NCBI RefSeq assembly: GCF_014203645.1
Contig: NZ_JACHJL010000004.1
Location: 470,751-534,750 of the forward strand
Length of the DNA stretch: 64,000 nucleotides
Direction of reading: 5' to 3'
Source of the DNA: Streptomyces zagrosensis
GTDB taxonomy: Bacteria > Actinomycetota > Actinomycetes > Streptomycetales > Streptomycetaceae
Each line of letters opens with the position of its first letter. Within the stretch, counting starts at the first letter, position 1. Below the pieces are notes generated by a model. It saw only the letters and a list, made by a program, of their open reading frames with translations. It had not been told where the DNA came from and ran no database searches. Shown in pieces: positions 40,901 through 52,446 of the stretch. The translations under genes and the position numbers were made by a program.

Positions 40901-43180
40901 GTGCACGTTGTTGCGGAGGGTGTCCTCCATGTACGACTGGCTGAAAGTGGACCCCGCCTGCCGCAAATACTTGGCGTAGGCGCGGAGCACCATCGCCTGC
41001 CGCCAGTCGAGTCCGGCGCTGAGCACCAACTCGTTGAAGTTGTCGTTCTCGGCCTGGCCGGTCCACACGGCGGCGAACGCGTGCTGGAAGCGCTCGCGGG
41101 CGTCGTCGCCCTCGATCCGCTCGGGCATCCGCAGCCCGAAGTCGTAGATCCAGGCGGTGGTCCGATCGGCGCACCGCAGCTCGTACGGGCGCTCATCGAC
41201 CACCTCCACGCCGAGCCGCTGAAGTACGGGCAGCACGGCGGAGAGCGAGACCTGGCCACCGCTGCGGTAGATCTTGAAGCGGCGCTCACCAGGGCGCGCG
41301 CCGACCGGCTCGTACAGGCTGAGCGCGAACTCCCGCTCGCCGCCCGGCGCGGTCAGCCGCTCCAGGTGCTGAAGGTCGGAGACGGCGGCGCGCGGCGTGT
41401 GGTCGGCCTTGTAGCCCTCGGGGAAGGCGTTGGCGTACTGGCGCAGCAGTTCGGCGGCGTGCTCCTCGCCGACCTCGGCGCTCAGCGCCTCGCCGAAGCC
41501 ATCGGCCCACGACCGAGCGGCCTCCACCAGCCGGGCCTCGATGCGGTCGGCATCGGTATCGGTCAGATTGACCAGCGTGGCGCCGGGCGCGACGCGGATG
41601 ACGAAGTGCAGCCGGGAGAGCACCGACTCGGTGTTCCAGGCGGTGAAGTCAACGCTGGTGCCGCCCAGTTCCTCCTTGAGGATGTCGATCAGCCGCAGCC
41701 GTACGCCGGTGGTGTAGCGATCGCGCGGCAGGTAGACGATGGCCGAGTAGTAGCGGCCGTACTCGTCCTGCCGCAGGAACAGCCGCAGCTTGCGCCGCTC
41801 TTGCAGGTAGAGCACCGAGGTGGCGATGGAACGGAGCTGGTCAACGGGTGTCTGGAACAGCTCGTCGCGCGGGTAGGTCTCCAGAATCTGGAGCAGGTCG
41901 CGGCCGTCGTGGCTGTGCGGAGTGAAGCCCGCACCGGACAGCACCTCGGCGACCTTGCGGCGGATCACCGGCACCCGGCGCACCGATTCGGTGTACGCGG
42001 CGGAGGAGAACAGGCCCAGGAAGCGGCGCTCGCCCACGACGTTGCCAGCCGCGTCGAACTTCTTGACACCGACATAGTCCAGGTAGGAGGGGCGGTGCAC
42101 GGTGGCGCGGCTGTTGGCCTTGGTGAGGATGAGCAACTTGTGCTCGCGGGCCTTGGCGCGGGCGTCGGCCGGCAGCCGGTTGAAGGAGGGCGAGCCGGGG
42201 CGACCGTCTCCGGGCGCGGCGTGGTGACCATCGGCGGTGTGTGTCGGATCGGAGCGCAGGATGCCAAGCCCGGTGCCGGGGACAGCGGTGAGGACGTCCT
42301 CTTCGTCGCCGCCCTCGCCTGGTTGGGCCGTCAACTCGTACTCGCGGTAGCCCAAGAACGTGAAGTGGTCCGCGGCAAGCCAGCGCAACAGCTCCTGGGC
42401 CTCCTCCACCTCCTGTTCGCGCAGGTCGTTGGCGGTCGGCTCGGCGGGCAGCTCATCGGCGATGCGCAGCGCGGAGTCCCGCATCTTGGTCCAGTCCTCG
42501 ACGGCCTCGCGCACGTCGGACAGGACGCGTCGCAGGTCGGAGGTCATCTGCTTGAGGTCTTCGCGGTCGGTCTCGCGGTCGATCTCGACGTGAATCCATG
42601 ATTCGGTGACCGCGTCGTGCGGCAGGTCACCGGCGTTGACGACGGTGGCGGCGGCCATGCCGGCGGCGGTCCCACCCACGACGTTCGGCCCGGTGGCAAG
42701 CGTGATGCCCTGCGCAGCGCGGTACGAACCCAGCACCTCAAGCAGCCTGCCGGTCACATCACGGCGGACCACGACCTGCGGGTGGATGACGACATGAATG
42801 CCGCGCCCCTGGCGAGACAGTTCATTCGTGACAGAGTCCACCAAAAACGGCATATCGTCCGTTACGACCTCAACCACCGAGTGGCTACAGGTCCAGCCGT
42901 TCTCCTCGACGGTGGGCGTGTGCACCCGGACGTTGGCGGTGCCCTGTGGACGCGTCTGCGCAAGACGGTAGTGGGAGAGCGCGGCGCCGAAGACATCGAC
43001 CGGGTCGCGGCCACTGAGATCCTCGGGCGCAGTGTGCAGGTAGTAGCGCTGGAGATACGCATGAAGGGCTTCTGGGTCGAGGCCCCGCTCCGGTTGCTGT
43101 GTATGGGCAGGGCTCTGCTCAGCGACCCGGGCGGCCCGTTCGAGCAGCTCGGCCTTGGCTTCGTCCAGCTTGGTCTGCAT
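37985..43180 (-). CDS. gdhB: NAD-specific glutamate dehydrogenase, large (180-kDa) type
   Basis: A 1731-residue enzyme that converts glutamate to 2-oxoglutarate and ammonia. Large N-terminal ACT-like regulatory regions precede the catalytic core, where NTVIVPVGAKGGFVGKRLP, DLLWNGGIGTYVKSA and VVGVGDMSGDVFGNGMLLSE are characteristic. Around residues 820-865 is a low-complexity insert of 11-residue repeats (SASGGSERGGQ) that does not belong to the family core. The start is the ATG at 43180 with agagga upstream; a start at 43231 would add 17 residues. Large NAD-GDHs are usually hexameric and allosterically controlled. It is monocistronic and convergent with the sigma factor gene. Confidence 0.94.
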   Translation of the reverse strand: MQTKLDEAKAELLERAARVAEQSPAHTQQPERGLDPEALHAYLQRYYLHTAPEDLSGRDPVDVFGAALSHYRLAQTRPQGTANVRVHTPTVEENGWTCSHSVVEVVTDDMPFLVDSVTNELSRQGRGIHVVIHPQVVVRRDVTGRLLEVLGSYRAAQGITLATGPNVVGGTAAGMAAATVVNAGDLPHDAVTESWIHVEIDRETDREDLKQMTSDLRRVLSDVREAVEDWTKMRDSALRIADELPAEPTANDLREQEVEEAQELLRWLAADHFTFLGYREYELTAQPGEGGDEEDVLTAVPGTGLGILRSDPTHTADGHHAAPGDGRPGSPSFNRLPADARAKAREHKLLILTKANSRATVHRPSYLDYVGVKKFDAAGNVVGERRFLGLFSSAAYTESVRRVPVIRRKVAEVLSGAGFTPHSHDGRDLLQILETYPRDELFQTPVDQLRSIATSVLYLQERRKLRLFLRQDEYGRYYSAIVYLPRDRYTTGVRLRLIDILKEELGGTSVDFTAWNTESVLSRLHFVIRVAPGATLVNLTDTDADRIEARLVEAARSWADGFGEALSAEVGEEHAAELLRQYANAFPEGYKADHTPRAAVSDLQHLERLTAPGGEREFALSLYEPVGARPGERRFKIYRSGGQVSLSAVLPVLQRLGVEVVDERPYELRCADRTTAWIYDFGLRMPERIEGDDARERFQHAFAAVWTGQAENDNFNELVLSAGLDWRQAMVLRAYAKYLRQAGSTFSQSYMEDTLRNNVHTTRLLVNLFEARMSPARQRAGNELTDALLEELEAALDQVASLDEDRILRAFLTLIKATLRTNHFQSASGGSERGSQSASGGSERGGQSASGGSERGGQSGGSGSGSHKSDSGQPHSYLSIKLDPQAIPDLPAPRPAYEVWVYSPRVEGVHLRFGKVARGGLRWSDRREDFRTEILGLVKAQMVKNTVIVPVGAKGGFVGKRLPDPSVDRDAWLAEGIACYKIFISGLLDITDNLVGGQVVHPEGVVRHDEDDTYLVVAADKGTATFSDIANEVAVDYGFWLGDAFASGGSAGYDHKGMGITARGAWESVKRHFRELGHDTQSEDFTVVGVGDMSGDVFGNGMLLSEHIRLVAAFDHRHIFLDPNPDAAVSYAERRRLYELPRSSWADYNTKLLSAGGGIHPRSAKSIPINAQVRAALGIPKGVAKLTPAELMKAILQAPVDLLWNGGIGTYVKSAVESQADVGDKANDAIRVDGQDLQVKVVGEGGNLGLTQLGRIEFARFGGSRDAEGQATGGRINTDAIDNSAGVDTSDHEVNIKILLNAVVADGDMTVKQRNKLLAEMTDEIGTLVLRNNYAQNTALGNAVAQAPSLLHAHQRFMRRLSREGQLDRQLEFLPTDRQIRERLAASRGLTQPELAVILAYIKITVAHELIATDLPDDPYLQRLLHAYFPQPLRERFAEQIDAHALRREIVTTVLVNDTVNTGGSTFLHRMREETGASTEEVVRAQTAGREIFGLAGVWDEVEALDNVVAADVQTRIRLHSRRLVERGTRWLLNNRPQPLELAETIDFFSERVATVWAALPKLLRGADLEWYQRIKEELTQTGVPDELASRVASFSSAFPTLDIVAIADRTGKDPLAVAEVYYDVADRLRISQLMDRIIELPRSDRWQSMARASIREDLYAAHAALTSDILSVGDGASTPEQRFTAWEEKNAALLGRARTTLEEIQSSDAFDLANLSVAMRTMRTLLRSHS
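40595..40711. repeat. 33-bp minisatellite inside gdhB
   Basis: The unit cgcttccgccgctggcgctc then tgacctcctcttt encodes SASGGSERGGQ on the minus strand. Units at 40621, 40654 and 40687 are nearly identical, with a shortened one at 40595. The period is a multiple of three, so copy number can vary without breaking the frame. Confidence 0.9.
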
Positions 43181-43673
43181 GTCCTCTGACTCCTGTCGCG
43201 CGACGCTGCGAGACATCGATAACGGTGGCATGACGTCGGGACACGGGGTCGCCGGTCAGGATCGACGGTATGCCGGAATGAGCGATGGTCGGGCCTGTCT
43301 TGGCTAAATGTGGCCAACAACCCTGACGCAGAAAATCAGCGGCGCCCCGGGCACTATGGTGCTCCGGGCGCTGGGGTCCCGCCTGACGAGCGTCAGGTGA
43401 GAGGGCATCATCGCCCTCAGGGGATATCGCGCTGATCACCTCGTAAGGCTATCGCTCTTCACCGGTCCGCCGTCATGAGATGGAAATGTACAAATTCGGG
43501 CCACAAAGTTTGGCGAAGCAGCCTAAGGGGCAGTGGGCCGCGGCAGGAAGCCGCCGAACAGGCCGCAAGGGCTTGGCAAACCCGGCCCGGCGATGCACGG
43601 TGAACAAAACGGACAGTCCGGAGCGAGCGCCGCACGGGCCGACCCCGCCCGGCGCACCGGTGGAGGTGGCGGC
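43181..43673. other. Divergent promoter region of gdhB and the PfpI gene
   Basis: No gene is seen in these 493 bases. An imperfect hairpin (cgccccgggcac / gtgctccgggcg) spans 43350-43377 and a short one (cctgacg/cgtcagg) lies near 43382-43398; either could sit in the gdhB leader. Confidence 0.5.
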
Positions 43674-44240
43674 ATGACGGCGAAGATCCTCATGGTGACG
43701 GGTGACGCGGCGGAGTCCCTGGAGGTGCTCTACCCCTACCAGCGGCTCCGAGAGGAAGGGTACGACGTCCACATCGCGGCCCCTACGCGTAAGACGCTGC
43801 GCTTTGTGATCCACGACTTCGAGGGTGGTTTCGACACCTACACCGAGAAACCCGGCTACACCTGGCCCGCTGACCTGGCCTTCAGCGAGGTGGACCCGGG
43901 TCAGTACGCCGCCTTGGTGGTCCCGGGCGGCCGGGCCCCTGAGTACCTGCGCAACGACGGCGAACTACGGAAGGTGGTCGAGGCGTTCTTCGACGCGGAC
44001 AAGCCGGTGGCACAGATTTGCCACGGCCCCCTGCTCACCGCCGCCACCGACAGCCTCAGCGGGCGCCGGGTCACCTGCTATCCGGCCCTGGAACTCGACA
44101 TGCAAACGGCCGGGGCGACCTTCGAGGACGCGGAGGTCGTCGTAGACGGCACTCTGGTCTCCTCCCGCGCCTGGCCGGACCAGTCGGCGTGGATGCGCGA
44201 GTTCCTGACGGTGCTCAGGGCCACGGCCCCGGCGACGTAA
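43674..44240 (+). CDS. DJ-1/PfpI family protein (class I glutamine amidotransferase-like)
   Basis: A 188-residue member of the DJ-1/PfpI superfamily. The nucleophile elbow is intact: the cysteine in PVAQICHGPLLTAA, with the upstream PGGRAPEYLRND segment and the acidic residue region near the N-terminus (TGDAAESLEVLYPYQRLREE) usual for the PfpI/YhbO branch. Members act as deglycases, chaperones or proteases in stress response; the exact activity is not decidable here. The ATG at 43674 has tggagg upstream; upstream in-frame starts give an unconserved Gly/Arg-rich extension. Convergent with the HAD phosphatase gene, 32 bp apart. Confidence 0.9.
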   Translation: MTAKILMVTGDAAESLEVLYPYQRLREEGYDVHIAAPTRKTLRFVIHDFEGGFDTYTEKPGYTWPADLAFSEVDPGQYAALVVPGGRAPEYLRNDGELRKVVEAFFDADKPVAQICHGPLLTAATDSLSGRRVTCYPALELDMQTAGATFEDAEVVVDGTLVSSRAWPDQSAWMREFLTVLRATAPAT

Positions 44241-44272
44241 CCGCCCCGCGGACTGCTTCGGGACTTCGAAGG

Positions 44273-44935
44273 TCAGGCCGTCAGGGTCTCGGCCAGCTCC
44301 ACGGCCTCCGCCAGCGTGTCAGCGATCGGAACCCCCGCCACAGCCAGGCTGGCTCGGCTGTGCGAACCACCCGAGTAGAGCACCGCATGCGCCCCCGCGT
44401 GCTGGGCGGCCAGCGCATCGTCCACGGCGTCCCCGATCACCACGGTACGGCCGGCCTGCACCCCGTCGAGCGTGGCCAGATGGCGCACCATGTCCTCCGC
44501 CTTGCCACCACCGGACGGGCCCGTACGCCCCTGCACCCGGACGAACCGCGACTCGATGCCGAAGCCGCGCACTAGCGGCACCAGGTCCTCGTGGCCGTAT
44601 AGCGAAAGGAGCGACTGCGTACGCCCCGTGGTCTGCCAGCGTTCGAGCAGGGCCTCGGCTCCGGCCGCGAGTTGGCAGGCCGCCTGTTGCAGGGCGTACT
44701 GGCGCTGGAATATGACGTCCATGTGCGCCCACTCGTCCGGCGTCGGCAGGCGCCCCATGAGGCGCTCGTAAAAACGGGGAACCGGCACGCAGTACAGCTC
44801 GCGGTACCGGTCGAGGGTGATGGCTTCGAGGCCGATCTCGGCGAACGCGGCGTTGGTGGCCGCGATCACGGCGTCGATGTCGTGGTAGAGCGTGCCGTTC
44901 CAGTCCCAGATGATGTGCGTCTCGTGCGTCCCCAT
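44273..44935 (-). CDS. HAD-superfamily hydrolase, phosphoglycolate phosphatase-like
   Basis: A 220-residue haloacid-dehalogenase-type phosphatase. Motif I is IIWDWNGTLYHDID: the nucleophile Asp is present, while the second, usually Asp, position is Asn, a variant seen in several phosphatases of this subgroup. Motif III contains the lysine in GGGKAEDMVRHL and motif IV is TVVIGDAVDDALAAQHAGA. The helical cap lies between motifs I and II. The ATG at 44935 is preferred over 44956 because it sits just before the first strand. Substrate unknown, likely a small sugar or glycolate phosphate. Confidence 0.87.
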   Translation of the reverse strand: MGTHETHIIWDWNGTLYHDIDAVIAATNAAFAEIGLEAITLDRYRELYCVPVPRFYERLMGRLPTPDEWAHMDVIFQRQYALQQAACQLAAGAEALLERWQTTGRTQSLLSLYGHEDLVPLVRGFGIESRFVRVQGRTGPSGGGKAEDMVRHLATLDGVQAGRTVVIGDAVDDALAAQHAGAHAVLYSGGSHSRASLAVAGVPIADTLAEAVELAETLTA

Positions 44936-45124
44936 GCTTATGACCGTACCGGCCACCTCTGACAGGCGGCCCGCGCGTCCCGCAAACGCCTGCTGAACCG
45001 CTGGTCGGCACTGAACCCGCTGGCCGGCACTACGTCATGGGCGGCGGGGGCCGGGTTACGTGCGGCGGGCGTACGCGCGCCGCGTTACCTGCGGCGGCCG
45101 TACGCGCTCACAACGAGGCCGGGG

Positions 45125-45631
45125 TCATCCGATCAGGTTCGGAATCTCCTGCGTCGCGTACCACAGCAGCTCATGGTCCTCGGCGCCGTCCACCGTGAAC
45201 TGCGCATCGTCGTCGCCCTGGTCGGCAGCGCCCAGGGCCGCTGCGGCTGCCGTGACGTCCGCCTGCGCATCGTCGGAGTCCACGTGCACCGCGGCGGCCT
45301 TGCTCATCGGCACGGCGGAGGCGATCCGCACCTCGCCGAGCGACGACTGGTCAAGCCCCCGGTCCGGATCGGCGACGGCCTGGCCGTCCGCCACGTCCAC
45401 GGCGACGACCACCCGACGGCGCGGAGCCGCAGGATCGCCGGCAAGACGGCGCAGCGAGGCGGCGGCGGCCCGATTCAGCGCCGCGTACTCCAACTCCTCG
45501 ATGTCATCCGAGACGTACCACTCGCGCAACGCGGGGGTCACCGCGTAGGCGTCCAACGGGCCCGGGCCCAACTCACCCGCCTGGTGCGCCTCGGCGAGGC
45601 CGGGGAGGGTGAGGGGGACGTACACGCGCAT
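45125..45631 (-). CDS. Conserved actinobacterial protein of the DUF6912 type
   Basis: A 168-residue cytoplasmic protein beginning MRVYVPLTLPGLAEAHQAGE, which I associate with the actinobacterial DUF6912 family. Other marks are the DAYAVTPALREWYVSDDIEE segment, VVVAVDVADGQAV, and the acidic end DGAEDHELLWYATQEIPNLI. No enzymatic motif is visible and no function is known. The start is set by the conserved N-terminus at 45631; in-frame starts further upstream (to 45871) are not credible. It is divergent to the Rv3235-like gene. Confidence 0.75.
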   Translation of the reverse strand: MRVYVPLTLPGLAEAHQAGELGPGPLDAYAVTPALREWYVSDDIEELEYAALNRAAAASLRRLAGDPAAPRRRVVVAVDVADGQAVADPDRGLDQSSLGEVRIASAVPMSKAAAVHVDSDDAQADVTAAAAALGAADQGDDDAQFTVDGAEDHELLWYATQEIPNLIG

Positions 45632-45932
45632 GTTCGCCGCTTTCGTGGTGACTTCCGTAAGGCCGTGCTGTGCGGCAAGCATAAGCGCGCCGGTCCCCCT
45701 TCGGGGCAGGAGCTTGTCGCCTCCCCGCGAACCCTCCACCGCGCCACCCCACGCGCTCCCAGCACACGGCCTTTCTACCCCCGCCATCACCCAGATAGGT
45801 GATGCCGTACGGCCGGTCCAACGCCTCTTGGCCGGCGTTGCCGGTGCGCGGTACCCGCCGGTAGAAGTCACACACCACGAAAGCTACTGCCCGGTATCAA
45901 CGCCGGGCCCGGACAACGGGGGCGAGCGGCGG
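45632..45932. other. Divergent promoter region
   Basis: About 300 bp between the DUF6912 gene (left) and the Rv3235-like gene (right). No gene or clear operator is seen; the promoters of both genes should be here. Confidence 0.45.
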
Positions 45933-46862
45933 ATGGACCGACGAACAGGCAGCACGACGGCAGACACCGACACACAGGCAGGCACCGGCACCGGCACCGA
46001 CACAGGCACAGACGCGAGAAGCGGCGTGAGCACGAGGACCGGGGCTGGAACTGGAACTGGGGCCGGGGCTGGGGCCGGGGCTGGGGCCGGGGCTGGGGCC
46101 GGGGCTGGGGCACAGCCGAGTACAAGAATGGCCGCGTCCACGAGCAGGAGCACGGCTACGGCTACGGCTACGGCTACGGCTACGGCTACGCGAACGAGGA
46201 CAAGCACGAGTACCGCTACGCGACCCGCTCCGGCTCGCCGCCCAAGTACGGCCGCGGCCGGGCCTCGGGTCCCCCGCCAGGGCAGCGGGCCGCCACGGCG
46301 GCGCGACCAGCGGCGGCCGGGCGGAGCCGACCTTGCAGCCCGCCAACGCGCCCGTGAGCGACTGCCGCGCTACTGGTTCGCCAACCGCCTGCTGCTCACC
46401 CTCAGCGGCCAGCGCCCTGTGCACTGGATGCTCGGCCACACCCAGGGCGCCGCCTACGACCAGTTGGCCGAACTCGCCCCGCACCCGGCCCTGTGCCCCT
46501 CCACGGCAGCCAGCACCGACGCCTCGGACCACAGCCGTGCCTTGGGTAGCAGCCGTGCCTCGGGCAGCATGGAAGGCACGCAGTATCGGCAGTGGCCCCC
46601 CGTCGTACGGCACTGCGATGAGTTCCGTCCGGAGCCATGGATCATCGAGGCGTTCGCCCGCATCGCGGCGGGCGACCGGCTACGGGCGCTGGCCTTCCGG
46701 CTGGAACTCGGCGCCGGCACCCGCTGGCGCTGCGCCGCGATCGACCTCGGCCCCTCCCCCGGCCAGCCCCCCGGCCAGCAGGGACCGACGTATCCCCGCG
46801 GGTCCGCGCCCCTTCCCTGGAGCAGCACACCGGCCGCAGCACACCGAAGCGCAGGCCCCTGA
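45933..46862 (+). CDS. Rv3235-family protein with repeat-rich N-terminus
   Basis: A 309-residue protein. The first 140 residues are simple repeats (Thr/Gly, then Gly-Ala, then Thr-Ala). The C-terminal part resembles the actinobacterial Rv3235 family: RYWFANRLLLTLSGQRPVHW, MLGHTQGAAYDQLAELAPHP, and WIIEAFARIAAGDRLRALAF. Its position beside secA parallels mycobacteria, where Rv3235 lies near secA1. The role is unknown. The ATG at 45933 has ggcgagcgg upstream and begins the repeat; codon bias in the N-terminal region is poor, so a later start cannot be excluded. A terminator shared with secA lies just downstream. Confidence 0.7.
   Translation: MDRRTGSTTADTDTQAGTGTGTDTGTDARSGVSTRTGAGTGTGAGAGAGAGAGAGAGAGAQPSTRMAASTSRSTATATATATATATRTRTSTSTATRPAPARRPSTAAAGPRVPRQGSGPPRRRDQRRPGGADLAARQRARERLPRYWFANRLLLTLSGQRPVHWMLGHTQGAAYDQLAELAPHPALCPSTAASTDASDHSRALGSSRASGSMEGTQYRQWPPVVRHCDEFRPEPWIIEAFARIAAGDRLRALAFRLELGAGTRWRCAAIDLGPSPGQPPGQQGPTYPRGSAPLPWSSTPAAAHRSAGP
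46058..46111. repeat. 12-bp tandem repeat (ggggctggggcc)
   Basis: More than four consecutive units encode Gly-Ala dipeptides in the Rv3235-like gene. Confidence 0.85.
46154..46189. repeat. Six perfect hexamer repeats (ggctac)
   Basis: The hexamers encode a Thr-Ala run in the frame of the Rv3235-like gene. The unit is a multiple of three, so slippage changes length but not frame. Confidence 0.9.
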
Positions 46863-46907
46863 GCATCTTGCGGGCCGACCTCGGGATACCCCGCGGGCGC
46901 CGTTCGG

Positions 46908-46950
46908 AAAAAGCCGCGGGCCCAGCATCGTCGCGATGCCGGGCCCGGGC
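46908..46950 (-). terminator. Intrinsic terminator of secA
   Basis: A 14-bp stem with one mismatch (cgggcccagcatcg / cgatgccgggcccg) and a 3-nt loop is followed on the minus strand by cggctttttccg, a real U-tract. It may also stop the convergent Rv3235-like transcript. Confidence 0.9.
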
Positions 46951-47009
46951 CTTGAAGTGCGTCACGCGGTCTCCCGCACAGTGCGCGCAGACGCGCGGCA
47001 GCCGTCCGC

Positions 47010-49862
<2,853 letters not shown>

Positions 49863-50363
49863 GTAGGCTGGCTCCTTGCCGGTCGGACCTGGCACGGGTT
49901 GGGTGCGCTAGCGCGGCATTATCGGGGGCCACGGGGGGCTGCCGCAACGCACATCGTAAGTCAGGACCAGGCCGCCCCGGGAGGCCCGTCCGCACGAATG
50001 CTCGCTATCAACCCCCTGTCTCAACGCACGAACCTCACAGAAGGTGCCTGGAGACCCCCCAGAAGGCGGGCAAAGCCGTGGGCCCCCGACCCCGCTCCAC
50101 GCGCCCCACAGGGCCGCCGCACAGGCTACGGGAGCGACGAGGTTACAAGGCTAGTGACGAGGTTACGAGGCTGCTGTACGGGCCCAGGAGTGACCGGACG
50201 GCACAGCAGGGGGCGACAAAGGGGTAGTACGGGCGGCCAGCTCACGAGCCGTACGACACGCGAGCGACACGTGAACCGATCGGGTTGGCCAGCTGCACCA
50301 GACCGGCCGGGTCATCCCCTAAAAACGCTTTCCCCACCCGCATGGACCGACCACACTCGGTCC
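49863..50363. other. Divergent region between secA and the GNAT gene
   Basis: 501 bp without a credible gene. It holds the secA promoter on the minus strand and that of the acetyltransferase on the plus strand. Two copies of gacgaggttac lie near 50137 and 50157. Confidence 0.45.
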
Positions 50364-50954
50364 ATGGAACCCGTCATACTCAGCACCCCCCGCCTGGTCC
50401 TGCGACCGTTCGAGCCATCCGACACGGACGCCGTCTTCGCCGCCTGCCAGGACCCGGACGTTCCGCGCTGGACGAACGTTCCCGCTCCGTACACGCGCGA
50501 TCACGCACAGAACTTCGTCAACCAGCTCTGCCCGGACGGCTGGCGCGACAACACGTCCTACAGCTTCGCGGTCGTCACCAAGGGCAATGGCGTACTCGTG
50601 GGCGCCATGGGGCTGGTCCGCCTGGAACTGGGCGCTCCGGAGCGACAGGCCGAACTCGGCTATTGGACGGTGAAGGAACGGCGCGGCCGGGGCTACACCG
50701 CCGAGGCCGCCAGGCACCTGGCCGACTGGGCGTTCCGCGACCTGGGCGTGGAACGCCTGGAGTGGTACGCCGAGGTCGGCAACGACGGCTCGTGGGCCGT
50801 CGCGCGCTCGGTCGGCTTCCAGTTGGAGGGGACGCTACGGGCCCGCATTCCGTATGAGGGCACCCGTCGGGACGCCCTGATCGCCGCCCTGCTCCCCACT
50901 GACCTCGGCCACCCGACGCCCACCCCGTACCTGCCGGGCCCACAGACCTCCTGA
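50364..50954 (+). CDS. GNAT N-acetyltransferase, RimJ/RimL type
   Basis: A 196-residue acetyl-CoA-dependent transferase. It starts with the usual LSTPRLVLRPFEPSDTDAVF strand, has the acetyl-CoA loop ELGYWTVKERRGRGYTAEAA and the late VERLEWYAEVGNDGSWAVAR / SVGFQLEGTLR motifs. The branch acts on ribosomal protein N-termini or on small amines and antibiotics; the substrate is not known. The ATG at 50364 is the only start near the domain. Plus-strand single gene between secA and the DNA glycosylase gene. Confidence 0.9.
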   Translation: MEPVILSTPRLVLRPFEPSDTDAVFAACQDPDVPRWTNVPAPYTRDHAQNFVNQLCPDGWRDNTSYSFAVVTKGNGVLVGAMGLVRLELGAPERQAELGYWTVKERRGRGYTAEAARHLADWAFRDLGVERLEWYAEVGNDGSWAVARSVGFQLEGTLRARIPYEGTRRDALIAALLPTDLGHPTPTPYLPGPQTS

Positions 50955-51225
50955 GCAACACCCGGCCACGACCATCACCAGCCACGACCATCACCAGCCA
51001 CCGCCCAGGGCCCTGCCCGCATCCACTGCCCGCATCCACGTCTTGGGTCGCGGGGTCCCGCGGGTGACGGGACGGAGGGCCCGAGCCCTCCGGTCATGAA
51101 GCAACTGGCGGACGGTACGCCGCGGGCGCCGCATCGTCGCGGTGGTACCGGGCCCCGCGTCGGATGAGGCTGCTGCCAAGGCCGCTCCGACGCCGTTGTC
51201 AGTGCCGCCGTTTACTGTGTCCAGC

Positions 51226-52446
51226 ATGACAACTCCCCTGTCAGCGCCACGCTTCGCGCCCCATGCCCACGAGCCAGCGCCCCACGTGGGGCCCGAGGTG
51301 TCCCTGTCAGCCGACGAGGCCCGGCGCATCGCGCTGCGCGCTCAGGGGCTGTTGGGCGCACGTGATCAGCGGGCAGGCGTGCGCGGGGTGCTGCGCTCGC
51401 TGGGGGCGGTGCAGTTGGACACCATCTCCGTGCTGGCACGATCACACGAACTGGTGCCGTACGCACGGCTCGGCGCGGTCGGCCGCGATGTGGTGGAGTC
51501 CGCGTACTGGACGGAGACCCACAGCTTCGAATACTGGTCCCACGCGGCGTGCATCTTGCCCATCGAGGAGTGGCCGCACTTTGCGTTTCGGCGCCGCTCC
51601 TACCGCGACCGCCCACAATGGCACCACGATCTGCCGGATGGGACGTACGAGACGGTCATCAAGCAGTTGCGGACCGAGGGACCACTGACCGCGAGCGAAC
51701 TGGGCGGGGCAAAGAACGGCGGGGAATGGTGGGACTGGTCTGCGGCGAAGATCGCCGTCGAACGGGCCCTGATGTACGGCGAGGTCGTCTGCACCGAGCG
51801 GCGCGGCTGGAAGCGCGTGTACGACCTGGCCGAGCGCGCCATCCCCGACGCCCTGCTGCACGATGACCTGCCAGACGCGGAGTGCCTGCGTCGCCTGGTC
51901 GCCCAGGCGGGTGCGGCGATGGGCGTGGCCACCGTAGCGGACCTCGCCGACTATCACCGGCTCAAGAAGGAGCAGGTGAACGCCGTGATCGCAGCCACCG
52001 GGCTGACACCCGTCGAGGTCAAGGGCTGGGACAAACCCGCCTGGGCGGACCCGGCCGCGCTCGCCCTGGAATCCGCGGGCCGCCGGGAACGGCACCGGAC
52101 AACGCTGCTGTCCCCGTTCGACTCGCTGATCTGGGACCGCCCGCGTACGGAGCGAATCTTCGGCTTCACCCATCGGCTGGAGGCGTACGTGCCCAAGCCC
52201 AAGCGCATACACGGCTACTTTGCGATGCCACTGCTCACGGGTGGCAGGCTCGTCGGCCGCATCGACCCGGCCCGGGAGGGCTCCACGCTGGTGGCCAGGC
52301 AGCTGTCGCTGCGGGGCCCGCAGGACGTGGTCCCCGTGGCGCGTGCGCTGCGCGAGGCCGCGGAGTGGGTGGGTTGCGACGCCGTGCGCATCGAGCGCGT
52401 AAATCAGCCCGAGCTGGCCGCCCAACTTGCCACGGCCCTGGCCTGA
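51226..52446 (+). CDS. YcaQ/AlkZ-type DNA glycosylase (HTH_42, winged-helix)
   Basis: A 406-residue winged-helix protein of the HTH_42 superfamily, whose studied members unhook DNA interstrand crosslinks or alkylated bases. The active-site region is LRSLGAVQLDTISVLARSHE, a Gln-hydrophobic-Asp arrangement that points to the YcaQ-like rather than the AlkZ branch (Gln-x-Gln). Also visible: SFEYWSHAACILPIEEWPHF, LLSPFDSLIWDRPRTERIFG and KPKRIHGYFAMPLL. Activity is inferred from the family. The ATG at 51226 has a tactgt box 8 nt upstream that could serve a leaderless mRNA. Confidence 0.88.
   Translation: MTTPLSAPRFAPHAHEPAPHVGPEVSLSADEARRIALRAQGLLGARDQRAGVRGVLRSLGAVQLDTISVLARSHELVPYARLGAVGRDVVESAYWTETHSFEYWSHAACILPIEEWPHFAFRRRSYRDRPQWHHDLPDGTYETVIKQLRTEGPLTASELGGAKNGGEWWDWSAAKIAVERALMYGEVVCTERRGWKRVYDLAERAIPDALLHDDLPDAECLRRLVAQAGAAMGVATVADLADYHRLKKEQVNAVIAATGLTPVEVKGWDKPAWADPAALALESAGRRERHRTTLLSPFDSLIWDRPRTERIFGFTHRLEAYVPKPKRIHGYFAMPLLTGGRLVGRIDPAREGSTLVARQLSLRGPQDVVPVARALREAAEWVGCDAVRIERVNQPELAAQLATALA

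Noticed and set aside
39119..42601. Very long plus-strand open frame (1160 codons) opposite gdhB
   Set aside because: It lies wholly antisense to the clear NAD-glutamate dehydrogenase; long antisense frames are a normal by-product of high-GC codon use.
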